This document shows positions 46,479 to 54,922 of a DNA stretch of 64,000 bases, one piece after another. How positions within the stretch are numbered: the first letter of the stretch is position 1; every line of letters begins with the position of its first letter. The stretch lies in the NCBI GenBank assembly GCA_039029395.1, contig JBCCGG010000006.1, positions 117,320-181,319 on the forward strand, given 5' to 3'. This DNA comes from JBCCGG01 sp039029395. GTDB lineage: Bacteria > Pseudomonadota > Alphaproteobacteria > Kiloniellales > JAKSDN01. The notes below the pieces were generated by a model, which did no database searches, was not told the origin of the DNA, and saw only the letters and a program-made list of their open reading frames with translations. Position numbers and translations under genes: made by a program.

Positions 46479-47423
46479 ATGGCCGCGCCAATCATCCAGG
46501 TCGACTCCCTGGTATTCGACTATCCCACCTTGCGGGCCCTGCACGGGGTTTCCTTCGAGATCGAAGCCGGCTCGATCACCGCCCTAGTCGGGCCAAACGG
46601 CGCCGGCAAGACCACCTTGCTGCGGTGCCTTGCCTCCCTCGAGACGCCGATCGCCGGGCGGGTCGAGGTCGACGGCCTCGAGGTCGAGGAGCATCCGCGC
46701 GAGGTCCACCGGCGCCTGGGCTATCTCTCCGACTTTTTCGGGCTCTACGACGAGCTCACCGTGGCGCGCTGCTTGGCCCACCGGGCCGGCGCCCAAGGGG
46801 TCCCCTCCGAGCGCCGGGCGGCCCTGGTCGAGCAGGCGGCCGCGCGCACCGGGCTCTCCGACCGGCTGAGACAAAAAGCCGGCGAGCTCTCCCGGGGCCT
46901 GCGCCAGCGCCTGGCGATTGCCCAGGCAATTTTGCACGAACCCAAGATCCTGCTGCTCGACGAGCCGGCCTCGGGGCTCGACCCCGCGGCCCGCCAGGAG
47001 CTTTCCCGTCTGCTGCTCACCCTGCGCGATCAGGGCATGACCCAGATCGTCTCGTCCCACATCCTGGCCGAGCTGGAGGACTATTCCAGCCACCTGATGA
47101 TCCTGCGCGAGGGCCGCTTGATGGAGCACCGGGCGCTCGCCGGGCCCGGCGAGGCGACCGGCCGGATTACAGTCGCGATAGAGCTGGCTCAGGCCAATGC
47201 GGCCTTGGGCGACTTTCTGGCCGCCTTGCCCGAGGCCCAGGTCATCGAGGCCGGGCCAGGGAGCGCCAAGCTAGAGCTGCCGGCCGATCCTATGGCGCGC
47301 CACGGCGTGCTGGCGCGGCTTTTGGCCGAGGGTTTCATGGTCGCCGCTTTCCAGGTGGTCCGGCCCGACCTGCAGGAGGCCTATCTCAGCCACCTGCGCG
47401 AGCAGGGGGAGGGGCGGCCATGA
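46479..47423 (+). CDS. ABC transporter ATP-binding protein
   Basis: 314 residues. Walker A GPNGAGKTT, signature LSRGLRQRLAIAQ, Walker B ILLLDEPASGLD and H-loop VSSHILAELEDY, in the CcmA/NatA-type (type V exporter) pattern; the C-terminal ~70 residues form a regulatory tail. It overlaps the ABC-2 permease gene by 4 bases (ATGA). Confidence 0.9.
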   Translation: MAAPIIQVDSLVFDYPTLRALHGVSFEIEAGSITALVGPNGAGKTTLLRCLASLETPIAGRVEVDGLEVEEHPREVHRRLGYLSDFFGLYDELTVARCLAHRAGAQGVPSERRAALVEQAAARTGLSDRLRQKAGELSRGLRQRLAIAQAILHEPKILLLDEPASGLDPAARQELSRLLLTLRDQGMTQIVSSHILAELEDYSSHLMILREGRLMEHRALAGPGEATGRITVAIELAQANAALGDFLAALPEAQVIEAGPGSAKLELPADPMARHGVLARLLAEGFMVAAFQVVRPDLQEAYLSHLREQGEGRP

Positions 47424-48853
47424 GCCTCAATCCCGAGTTCCGCCGCAATCTTTGGCTCGAGCTAACGCCCCAGCGGCTTCTCCTCATGCCGATCATCCTG
47501 GGCCTGTTTTTTGCCATCGCGGCGCAGATGGGGTCAGCCGCGAACGATGCCATCGACCGCGTGGGCGGCATCATGTTCATCTTGCTGGTGGTGCTTTGGG
47601 GCTGCCGCCGGGCGGCCGCGAGCGTGGCCGGCGAGGTGCGCGAAGGTACCTGGGACTGGCAGCGCATGTCTGCGCTCGGGCCTTGGTCCATGGCATGGGG
47701 CAAGCTGCTCGGCAGCACCGCCTTCGTTTGGTACGGCGGCATCATTTGCCTGGCCGCGATGGCCTATGCCAGGAGCAGCCAAATTCCGGGCGATCTCCTG
47801 GCGCTCCATCTGGCGTCCACGGTCATGGCCGCCCTAATCGGCCAGTCGGTTTCTCTGGCGGCCTGCCTGGCCTGGCTGCGCAAGACCCGTCCGACCAGGC
47901 GCCTGCCGGTCACACTGTGTCACATCTTCGGCTTGATCGTCGCCTACGGCTTCATGGAGTGGGGCTTTTGGGAGCGCATGCTCTACGTTGCTCAAAGTGG
48001 CGATACCGCATCTCTGGTCGATCACTATCGTCGCCCGATCCTCTGGTACGGCCTCAGCCTCGAAGCAACGACCTTCCGCCTGCTGAGCTTGGCTGCCTTC
48101 CTGGGCTGGAGCCTGCTCGCTGTGCACCGCTTGATGCGCGCCGAGCTTCAAGTCAAGCAATGGCCCTGGGCGTGGCTCGCCTTCACCCTGTTCTTGGCGC
48201 TCTACGCCAATGGCTTCTTGGTCGCCGGCTGCGCGGCCTGTGGCGACAGTCCCTTCTGGTCAGCCTTCCTGGGCTTCGTGATCGCGGTCGCCGGCGCCTA
48301 TTTGGCACTCTTTCTGGAGGCCAAGGACGTGGTGCGTCTGCGTGGCTTGCGCGCCGCCCTGGGGGTCGGCACTTGGGGCCGGGCCCTGACCCTGACGCCG
48401 ACCTGGCTGCCGGCCACCGGTTTGGCGGGTTTCTTCGGCGTTCTTGCGATGGCCGCCAGCGGCACGATCCCGCCACTCGACTGGGCCTCGAGCTACAAGG
48501 ACCTGCTCAGCGCGCCCAATCCGGCGGCGATCTCGGCGGGCATCTTGAGCCAGCTAGCCTTCTTGATGCGCGACTTCGCGCTGGTTGTCGGACTAAACTT
48601 GAGCGAACGGCGAAAACGCGCCGACCTGGCGGCCCTGGTCTACCTTTTGGTGCTCTATGGTCTCGTTCCGGTTCTGCTTCAAACAATCGGCCTGGACTGG
48701 GCGTGGGTCGCATTCTGGCCTTTCGATCCAAACCATCCCTGGCTCAATTTGGCCCTGGCTGCGGCTCAGGCGGGTATCGCGATCGCCTTCATGGCCTGGC
48801 GTTGGGGCCGCCTGCAAGCGACTCTGCTGGCGCCGCGGCCCAGTGGAGAATAG
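47420..48853 (+). CDS. ABC-2-type permease
   Basis: 477 residues from the ATG at 47420; the longer open frame back to 46625 is another frame of the ATPase. About ten hydrophobic segments. Conserved ABC-2 stretch AAASVAGEVREGTWDWQRMSALGP near residue 65-88. It should form an exporter with the ATPase upstream; the exported compound is unknown. Confidence 0.8.
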   Translation: MSLNPEFRRNLWLELTPQRLLLMPIILGLFFAIAAQMGSAANDAIDRVGGIMFILLVVLWGCRRAAASVAGEVREGTWDWQRMSALGPWSMAWGKLLGSTAFVWYGGIICLAAMAYARSSQIPGDLLALHLASTVMAALIGQSVSLAACLAWLRKTRPTRRLPVTLCHIFGLIVAYGFMEWGFWERMLYVAQSGDTASLVDHYRRPILWYGLSLEATTFRLLSLAAFLGWSLLAVHRLMRAELQVKQWPWAWLAFTLFLALYANGFLVAGCAACGDSPFWSAFLGFVIAVAGAYLALFLEAKDVVRLRGLRAALGVGTWGRALTLTPTWLPATGLAGFFGVLAMAASGTIPPLDWASSYKDLLSAPNPAAISAGILSQLAFLMRDFALVVGLNLSERRKRADLAALVYLLVLYGLVPVLLQTIGLDWAWVAFWPFDPNHPWLNLALAAAQAGIAIAFMAWRWGRLQATLLAPRPSGE

Positions 48854-48890
48854 TCGAGACGGCATTTGCACGATTGAAAGCATATCTGTA

Positions 48891-48914
48891 ACATGTACAT
48901 AAACATGGACATGT
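48891..48914. promoter_or_regulatory. Inverted/direct ACATGT repeats before the RHH gene
   Basis: ACATGT occurs at 48891-48896 and 48909-48914, with ACATGG between, about 10 bases before the ATG at 48924. A symmetrical cluster directly upstream of a ribbon-helix-helix gene, typical of autoregulation, inferred. Confidence 0.45.
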
Positions 48915-48923
48915 GAGGTCCCT

Positions 48924-49247
48924 ATGAAATCGGAACGTTTGATCGTTCTCCTATCGAAAGAAGAAAAGGCCCGCATTGCAGATCTTGCCGAAGCTCAAAA
49001 CACGAGTGTAGGAGAGTTGGTGCGTAACGCCTTGTCCAAAATGGGAAAAGACAATCGCGACGCAAATGGAGCAGATCAAGAGCCGCAGCTTTCTGTTGAG
49101 GAGATTGCAGCCTTGGAGCGCTTGGCCAGTGTGGCGTCTCAGGCCATGGAACGCGCCAACAAATCGCTCGACCGTGCCTTCTCCGAGCTTGAGGCAACCA
49201 AGGCCTACTTCGCCGCAAAACGCCATCAAGGCATCGAAGGAGAATAG
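48924..49247 (+). CDS. Ribbon-helix-helix-like small regulator
   Basis: 107 residues. Residues 5-40 (RLIVLLSKEEKARIADLAEAQ then NTSVGELVRNAL) fit a ribbon-helix-helix N-terminal beta strand plus two helices. The rest (LSVEEIAALERLASVASQAM onward) is a long helical coiled-coil. A short AGGTC-type site stands upstream of the ATG. No toxin gene follows; the next small ORF is a coiled-coil protein, so this is not a textbook toxin-antitoxin pair. Confidence 0.65.
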   Translation: MKSERLIVLLSKEEKARIADLAEAQNTSVGELVRNALSKMGKDNRDANGADQEPQLSVEEIAALERLASVASQAMERANKSLDRAFSELEATKAYFAAKRHQGIEGE

Positions 49248-49249
49248 TC

Positions 49250-49429
49250 GTGAGTTGGTTCGACAAGATCCTGGACGCCGTCCAAACCGCAGCCGTGATC
49301 GGCGAGCGGGTCGAGCGGCTGGGAAACTCGGTTGCAGATCTTTCAATTGAGGTGCGCGAGATGGATCGAAGGCTGTCACGTCTTGAGGGCGCGGAATCCG
49401 CTAGAGACGGGACCTCCAACGGCAAGTAG
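49250..49429 (+). CDS. 59-residue coiled-coil protein, unlisted
   Basis: 59 residues from a GTG at 49250 with AAGGAG eight bases upstream, missed when only longer frames are considered. It reads MSWFDKILDAVQTAAVIGER and then VERLGNSVADLSIEVREMDR, i.e. a short amphipathic start, then heptad-like hydrophobics and an acidic/basic tail. It begins 2 bases after the RHH stop and should be cotranslated. Function unknown. Confidence 0.6.
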   Translation: MSWFDKILDAVQTAAVIGERVERLGNSVADLSIEVREMDRRLSRLEGAESARDGTSNGK

Positions 49430-49485
49430 TTTTCAAGGCGCCACGCGGTACCTAGATATAGCCCCTGACAAGGGAAAGGGATGTC

Positions 49486-50862
49486 ATGACGGACCACGAC
49501 TTCGACCTCATGGTGATCGGCGGCGGCTCGGGCGGGGTGCGCGCGGCGCGCATGGCGGCGGGCACCGGCGCGCGTGTGGCGATTGCCGAGGAGTACCGTT
49601 ACGGCGGCACTTGCGTCATTCGCGGTTGCGTGCCGAAAAAGCTCTTGGTCTACGCCAGCCACTTTCACGAGGACTTCGAAGACGCCGCCGGCTTTGGCTG
49701 GACAAGCCCCGAGGCGCACTTCAACTGGGGCCGATTGATTGCTAATAAAGATATAGAAATCAATCGCCTGGAAGGCATTTACGAGAAGCTTCTCGAGAAC
49801 GCCGGCGTGACCCATATGAAGGGCCACGCGCGCCTCTTGGACGCCAATCGGGTCGAGCTCAAGGGCCGTGTGATCAGCGCCGAGACCCTGCTGATCGCGA
49901 CCGGCGGCGCGCCCACCGTGGCACCCTTCGAAGGTGCCGAGCATGCCATCACCTCCAACGAGGCCTTCCATCTGGAGCGCTTTCCCGAGCGCGCCGTGGT
50001 CTACGGCGGAGGCTACATCGCCGTCGAGTTCGCTGGCATCTTCAATGGTCTCGGCGCCCAGACGACACAGGTTTACCGGGGCCCCCAGGTGCTGCGCGGT
50101 TTCGATGACGACGTGCGCGAGACCCTGGGCGCCGAACTCGTCAAAAAGGGCATCGACCTACGCACCGGGACGACAATCGAGCGGGTCGAGAAAGGCGCCG
50201 AGGGGCTGACCGTCACGCTCTCCAGCGGCGACAGCCTGGCAGCCGACCTGGTCCTGGCGGCGACCGGGCGCCGACCCAACACCAAGGATCTGGGCTTGGT
50301 GGCGGCCGGTGTCGAGCTGGCCGAGAGCGGCGCCATCAAGGTCGACGCGTTCTCGCGTACCAACGTGCCGAACATCTACGCGGTCGGCGACGTGACCGAT
50401 CGGATCAATTTGACGCCGGTCGCGATCGAAGAGGCCATGGCCTTCGTCGACACGGTCTATCGGGGCCGGCCGCGCGGGCTGGACCATTCGAACGTACCCT
50501 CGGCCGTGTTCAGCCAGCCGCCGGTCGCCACGGTCGGCCTGACCGAACCGGAGGCGCGTGCGAAAGGGGCCGCATTGGATGTCTACCGCTCGACCTTCCG
50601 GCCGCTCAAGCACACCCTTTCCGGGCGCGACGAGAAGACCATGATGAAGCTGATTGTCGAGCGCGACAGCGGCCGGGTCCTGGGCGCCCACATGGTCGGC
50701 CTGGACGCGCCGGAGATAATCCAGGGGGTTGCGATCGCCATCAAGGCGGGCGCCACCAAGGCCGACTTCGATGCCACCGTGGGCATACACCCCTCCGCCG
50801 CGGAGGAGTTCGTCACCCTGCGCGAACCCTTGCCGCCACCGCAAGAAGCGGCCGCCGAGTAA
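49486..50862 (+). CDS. gor: Glutathione-disulfide reductase
   Basis: 458 residues. FAD-binding GGGSGGVRAAR, redox-active disulfide GTCVIRGCVPKK (C43, C48), NADPH-binding VVYGGGYIAVEFAG, and the C-terminal catalytic His-Glu GIHPSAAEEFVTL. It keeps cytosolic glutathione reduced. The ATG follows AAGGG-type Shine-Dalgarno. Convergent with the DUF4153 gene, whose stop lies three bases away. Confidence 0.95.
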   Translation: MTDHDFDLMVIGGGSGGVRAARMAAGTGARVAIAEEYRYGGTCVIRGCVPKKLLVYASHFHEDFEDAAGFGWTSPEAHFNWGRLIANKDIEINRLEGIYEKLLENAGVTHMKGHARLLDANRVELKGRVISAETLLIATGGAPTVAPFEGAEHAITSNEAFHLERFPERAVVYGGGYIAVEFAGIFNGLGAQTTQVYRGPQVLRGFDDDVRETLGAELVKKGIDLRTGTTIERVEKGAEGLTVTLSSGDSLAADLVLAATGRRPNTKDLGLVAAGVELAESGAIKVDAFSRTNVPNIYAVGDVTDRINLTPVAIEEAMAFVDTVYRGRPRGLDHSNVPSAVFSQPPVATVGLTEPEARAKGAALDVYRSTFRPLKHTLSGRDEKTMMKLIVERDSGRVLGAHMVGLDAPEIIQGVAIAIKAGATKADFDATVGIHPSAAEEFVTLREPLPPPQEAAAE

Positions 50863-50865
50863 GAT

Positions 50866-52668
50866 TTACTGGCTGGCGCGCCCGCCGAGCGGTCTCGTGC
50901 CGACCAGCAGAATGCCCTCAGCGGACGTGACCAGGGGGCCGTCTTCCTCGATCACCCCGTTGATTGCCGCCAAGTACAGGCGCACGCGCAGGTTGCCCTT
51001 GGAGGCCTGCAAGGTCATCAGGCGAGTCTTCTGATAGTCCGTGTGATCGCCTTCGCGTAGCGCTTCGACAGGCTTCACCAGAAGCAGCTTGAGCTCTTGG
51101 CCGCTGGGTGTGGAGACCGTCACGGTCCGGCCGTTCTCGGCCAGCTCCACGGCATAGAAGTGGGTCCCGTCGAGCGCCACCAAGGTATGGATGTGGCCGG
51201 CCGCCAGACGAACCTGGGCCATCACTTCAAAGCCGTCGACGTTGAGCACCTGGTCGCGTGCGACGTTGAAAGAGAAGTTCGCCTTGTCCTGCCATTCGCG
51301 CACGTAATCCAGATTGAGCGCGCTTAGCACCTGCTCGCTGGTGGTGACCGGGGTAAACTCGATCGCGCTGTTGGCGAACCAGGGTGCGATGACATTGCTC
51401 CGGCCGCTGTCCATCAGATAGTTAACGATCGAGCTGATGCGCTTGGTCTCCGCGAACGGCAGGGGTTGCTCTGCGCGCCGGATCCGGCCGTCGATCAGCA
51501 TACCGTTGGCGCTCAGCACTTGGCTTAGCTGGGCTATTTGGCTGTGCGTCGAAAGCCCGACGGCACCCCAAGGCCCGAAACTGGCGAGCGCAAGAAAAGC
51601 CGCCAGCAGAGCCGGCAGGACAATGAGCTGGGGCCGCTTGCGTAAGGACACGTAAATCGTGCAGAGAAGGAGCCACAGGCCGAACAGGCCGACCGCATAG
51701 CGCGCCTCGGTCACGCCATAGTCCGAGATTCTGTGCCATAGGGCGATTATGAGCACCCCGAGCGGCAAAAAGAGGGCCGGAAAGAACATTCGGCTATAGA
51801 GCCTGGAGGCGAGATTGCCTTTGCGGCGGAAGGGGTAGTCCAGAAGGTAGGTGATCACGCCGATCGTGGCGTAAATGGTGATCAAGGTGGCGACCTGACC
51901 TTTTGGCAGCAGCCACAGGTAAGCGACCCGCCCGATGTAGCCGTAGAGGATCAGAAGGTAGATCAGCACCAGAGGCATGAGGATGTAGAGCGTCACGGTC
52001 TTCAGACCCCAGGGCACCTCGCAGGCCTCCGTATCGAAGCTCCGCGGCAAGTTGGCGAGGGTCAGCCATGGCCAGATGACCGTCATGCAGAGCACCCAGA
52101 GGTCCACGTACAGCTCGCTTCGAAGGTTCAATTCGAAAAGTGTTTCAAGGGCATATAAAGCGGAGCTGATGCCAGTTCCTAAGATTAGGGCCGCCAGAAG
52201 ACCAAGCGCCGCGCCGAGCCAGCCTGCCCGGTTGAAGTTCCAGAAGGCAACATTGCCCAGATTCCGGCGCAACAGTGGCGCGATGGTCACCAGCAGCACC
52301 ACGCAAGGCGCCAGAAACAGCAGCGGCCCCTTGTAGAACGACCAGCTGTCGGCCGGATAGGTGAAGACTCGGACGCCAAGGAGCGCAACTCCAACGGCAG
52401 CCACGGCAACCAGGGCGAGGCGAGGCCAGGCGCGGCTTTCGACCAGCAGATGGGCGGCCAACAGCACGAAGAAGGTGAGTGCAAAGAAGACGAAGAGACG
52501 CACGCTCTCGGCCTCGGAACCGAAGGTGTTCCAGCCGTGAGACAGCAAGATACCCTGGACCGCCGCTAAGAGGGCGGCGGCCATGGGCAGTGGAAAACGT
52601 GCAAGCGACTGGGCCAGGCCGCCCGCGGCCTTGTGCAGGGTCGATCGAGAAAGGCGCATGGCCACCAT
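50866..52668 (-). CDS. DUF4153 membrane protein (paralogue 1)
   Basis: 600 residues from the ATG at 52668 (GGAG eight bases upstream). About ten membrane helices in the N-terminal ~370 residues and a soluble C-terminal ~200 residues. Conserved internal motifs such as VTEARYAVGLFGLWLLL and LPFAETKRISSIVNYLMDSG are shared with the following gene. Function unknown. Located downstream of its paralogue with ~106 bases between. Confidence 0.8.
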   Translation of the reverse strand: MVAMRLSRSTLHKAAGGLAQSLARFPLPMAAALLAAVQGILLSHGWNTFGSEAESVRLFVFFALTFFVLLAAHLLVESRAWPRLALVAVAAVGVALLGVRVFTYPADSWSFYKGPLLFLAPCVVLLVTIAPLLRRNLGNVAFWNFNRAGWLGAALGLLAALILGTGISSALYALETLFELNLRSELYVDLWVLCMTVIWPWLTLANLPRSFDTEACEVPWGLKTVTLYILMPLVLIYLLILYGYIGRVAYLWLLPKGQVATLITIYATIGVITYLLDYPFRRKGNLASRLYSRMFFPALFLPLGVLIIALWHRISDYGVTEARYAVGLFGLWLLLCTIYVSLRKRPQLIVLPALLAAFLALASFGPWGAVGLSTHSQIAQLSQVLSANGMLIDGRIRRAEQPLPFAETKRISSIVNYLMDSGRSNVIAPWFANSAIEFTPVTTSEQVLSALNLDYVREWQDKANFSFNVARDQVLNVDGFEVMAQVRLAAGHIHTLVALDGTHFYAVELAENGRTVTVSTPSGQELKLLLVKPVEALREGDHTDYQKTRLMTLQASKGNLRVRLYLAAINGVIEEDGPLVTSAEGILLVGTRPLGGRASQ

Positions 52669-52774
52669 GGCAATAGCTCCACAGCGCGCGTCCGACTCCG
52701 GGATGCGCCCTGATGTCCTAGCCCAGGATGACCAAGTTGAAGTTAATAGGCAAAAGGATTGATCGGGCGGCGGC

Positions 52775-54553
52775 TTAGGGCGACTTGTCCTTGAGAGCGA
52801 TCATGCCGTAGGCGCTGGTCACCTTGGGCGTGTCCTCGGGGATTTGACCGTGCAGCATAGTCAGATAAAGCCGCACCGAAAGCCCCTCGGTGGTGGCTTC
52901 CAAAACCATCTCACGGGCCTGCTCTTCGTCGCCCAGCTGATGGCCGCGCATGCGCTCGAGCAGCGGGCCGAGGGGCAGGGTCACCCCTGGGAGTTGAGTC
53001 CCCGTGACCGTAATGGCTTGGCCTGAAGGCATCAGCCTGATTTGGTAGCTTCGATCCGTCTCGGGCTGGCGCAGGGTGAAGGGGGTATCATCATAGAGGC
53101 TGATTTGCCCGACCAGGTCGAAGCCGGCGACGTCCATGGCCTCTCCCTGACGCATCGCCTGGAAGGTCAACGAAACCTCGGTCTGATAGGCGTGAATGTA
53201 GTCCAACCCCATGGCGCCCATCAGCTGCTCAACGTTCGCCTCATCAAAGGGCTCGACGCCGCTGTCGGCGAATATCGGTGCTAGCGCGGTACGCCGCTTG
53301 GCACGAGTGAAATAGGATATGATCGAGCCGATACGCTTGGTGGTCTCGAAGGGCACGCTGGCGTCGGTCTTGCGGACTCGTCCGTCTGCCAGCAGGCCGT
53401 TGGCCTTGAGCAGGGCGGTCAGCTCGGCCAGCTGGCTGCGGGTCGAGAGCTCGACCGCGCCCCAGGGCCCGACGCTGGCCGCACCCAGAAAGAGCGACAG
53501 GGCGAGGGGCAGCAGGACCAAGCGCGGGGCCCGGCGCCAAGAGAAGAACAGGACGCCAAGCAGCAACCAAAACCCCAGCAGGCCGACCGCATAGCGATGC
53601 TCGGTGACGCCGTAGTCTGAAATCCTCTGCCACAAGGCGACGGCGAGCAGGCCGAGCGGCGGCAGCAGGGCCGGGAAGAACCAACGGTGATAAAGCCGGG
53701 CCAGGGTGAGCTGGTCGCGCAAGGGGTAGATCATCAAGTAGGTCGCGACGCCCAGGGTAGCATAGGCGCTGGTCAAGGTCGCGACCTGACCCTTGGGCAG
53801 ATCCCAAAGGATCACGATCTGGGCCAGATAAGCGTATAGGATCACCAGATAGACCAGCACCAAGGGCACGAGGATGTAGCCAGCCAGCACCTTGAGCCCC
53901 CATGGGATTTGGCTTTGGGCGGAATCGAAGTGGCGCGGCACGTTTGCCAAGGTCAACCAGGGCCAAAGGACGCAAAAACAAAGAGTCCAGATGTCTTGTG
54001 TAATCTCGTGGTCGATTCTGACGTTGAACAGCGTCTCGATTGCATAGACGGCCGAGGTCGCGCCGACCGCAAGGATCACCGCGGCCGCAAGACCGAGCGC
54101 GGCGGCGAGCCAGCTGGCCCGGTTGAAGTCCCAAAAAGCATTATTGGTCACGCCGGCCCGGAAGAAGGGCGCAACGGTTACCAGGAGCACCAGCCCGGCG
54201 AGCAGGAAGATCAGCGGCGGATGCACCAGATCGCCGACCTCAGCCGGCAGAATGAAGACCCGCCAGGCCAGCAGGCCGAGGCAGACGACCGTCAGGCCGA
54301 TCTGAACCAACAGCGGCCAGCGGCGGCTTTCGACCAGCAGCTTGACCGCCAGCAGGCCGAAGAAGGCGAGCACCAGGAAGGCAAAGCGCTGCCAGCCTTG
54401 GTCCCAACCTTCCCAGAGATGTTCCCTGTGGGTCAGGATAATCGCTTGCAGGGCGGCCAGCGCGGCGGCGGCAAGGGGCAGGGGAAAGCGACGCAGGCTC
54501 CCAGCCATGGCATCGCCCAGGTGCTTTAAGGAAAGTTTTGGCAATTTCGCCAT
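52775..54553 (-). CDS. DUF4153 membrane protein (paralogue 2)
   Basis: 592 residues from the ATG at 54553. Same layout as paralogue 1: multi-helix N-terminal half and soluble C-terminal half with VPFETTKRIGSIISYFTRAK. The pair probably arose by tandem duplication, followed by strong divergence (estimated by eye, not measured). No linked gene suggests a role. Confidence 0.8.
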   Translation of the reverse strand: MAKLPKLSLKHLGDAMAGSLRRFPLPLAAAALAALQAIILTHREHLWEGWDQGWQRFAFLVLAFFGLLAVKLLVESRRWPLLVQIGLTVVCLGLLAWRVFILPAEVGDLVHPPLIFLLAGLVLLVTVAPFFRAGVTNNAFWDFNRASWLAAALGLAAAVILAVGATSAVYAIETLFNVRIDHEITQDIWTLCFCVLWPWLTLANVPRHFDSAQSQIPWGLKVLAGYILVPLVLVYLVILYAYLAQIVILWDLPKGQVATLTSAYATLGVATYLMIYPLRDQLTLARLYHRWFFPALLPPLGLLAVALWQRISDYGVTEHRYAVGLLGFWLLLGVLFFSWRRAPRLVLLPLALSLFLGAASVGPWGAVELSTRSQLAELTALLKANGLLADGRVRKTDASVPFETTKRIGSIISYFTRAKRRTALAPIFADSGVEPFDEANVEQLMGAMGLDYIHAYQTEVSLTFQAMRQGEAMDVAGFDLVGQISLYDDTPFTLRQPETDRSYQIRLMPSGQAITVTGTQLPGVTLPLGPLLERMRGHQLGDEEQAREMVLEATTEGLSVRLYLTMLHGQIPEDTPKVTSAYGMIALKDKSP

Positions 54554-54818
54554 CTCGCTCCGCCGTATCTTTGTTCGTCGATCGGAGAAGATCGCAGGAA
54601 AGCGTCGATCTGTGGCCCAAGAATGGCTATTTTAGGGAGAAAGCCGATCCTAAGATAGGGTCAGAGGTTGCGCTCGTGGGCCGCTGGAATGAGCTAAATT
54701 TGGATGTATCATACTCTTAGAAATATCCCTTAAAGTATTGAGAGTTAAGTAGTAAATGTATATGGAAACAGTGAACGAAGTGGCCTAGCGCAGACCTTGA
54801 TTCAAGGGCTTCGCCAGC

Positions 54819-54914
54819 ATGTGCATTAAGCTGTGGAAAAGCCGGGTCAAGGGGTTTATGACCCTGGGTTTCTTAGGCGGCCTCTTGGGGGTGATGGCCA
54901 CCTGGATCAAGTGA
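54819..54914 (+). CDS. Possible 31-residue hydrophobic leader peptide before DAHP synthase
   Basis: 31 codons from ATG 54819 to TGA 54912-54914, ending eight bases before the DAHP synthase ATG. The peptide starts MCIKLWKSRVKGFMTLGFLG and ends GGLLGVMATWIK: a basic half, a hydrophobic half, two Trp and two Phe. It could be a leader peptide, a small membrane protein, or chance. AGGG stands about 11 bases 5'. Confidence 0.4.
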   Translation: MCIKLWKSRVKGFMTLGFLGGLLGVMATWIK

Positions 54915-54922
54915 GGTAGACG

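Noticed and set aside
46625..48853. 742-residue frame with the ABC-2 permease at its C-terminus
   Set aside because: The first ~265 residues are another frame of the ATPase gene. The permease starts at 47420 in an ATGA overlap.
48924..49429. Classical toxin-antitoxin module
   Set aside because: The second protein resembles a short coiled-coil, not a known toxin, so I report it only as an unknown pair.
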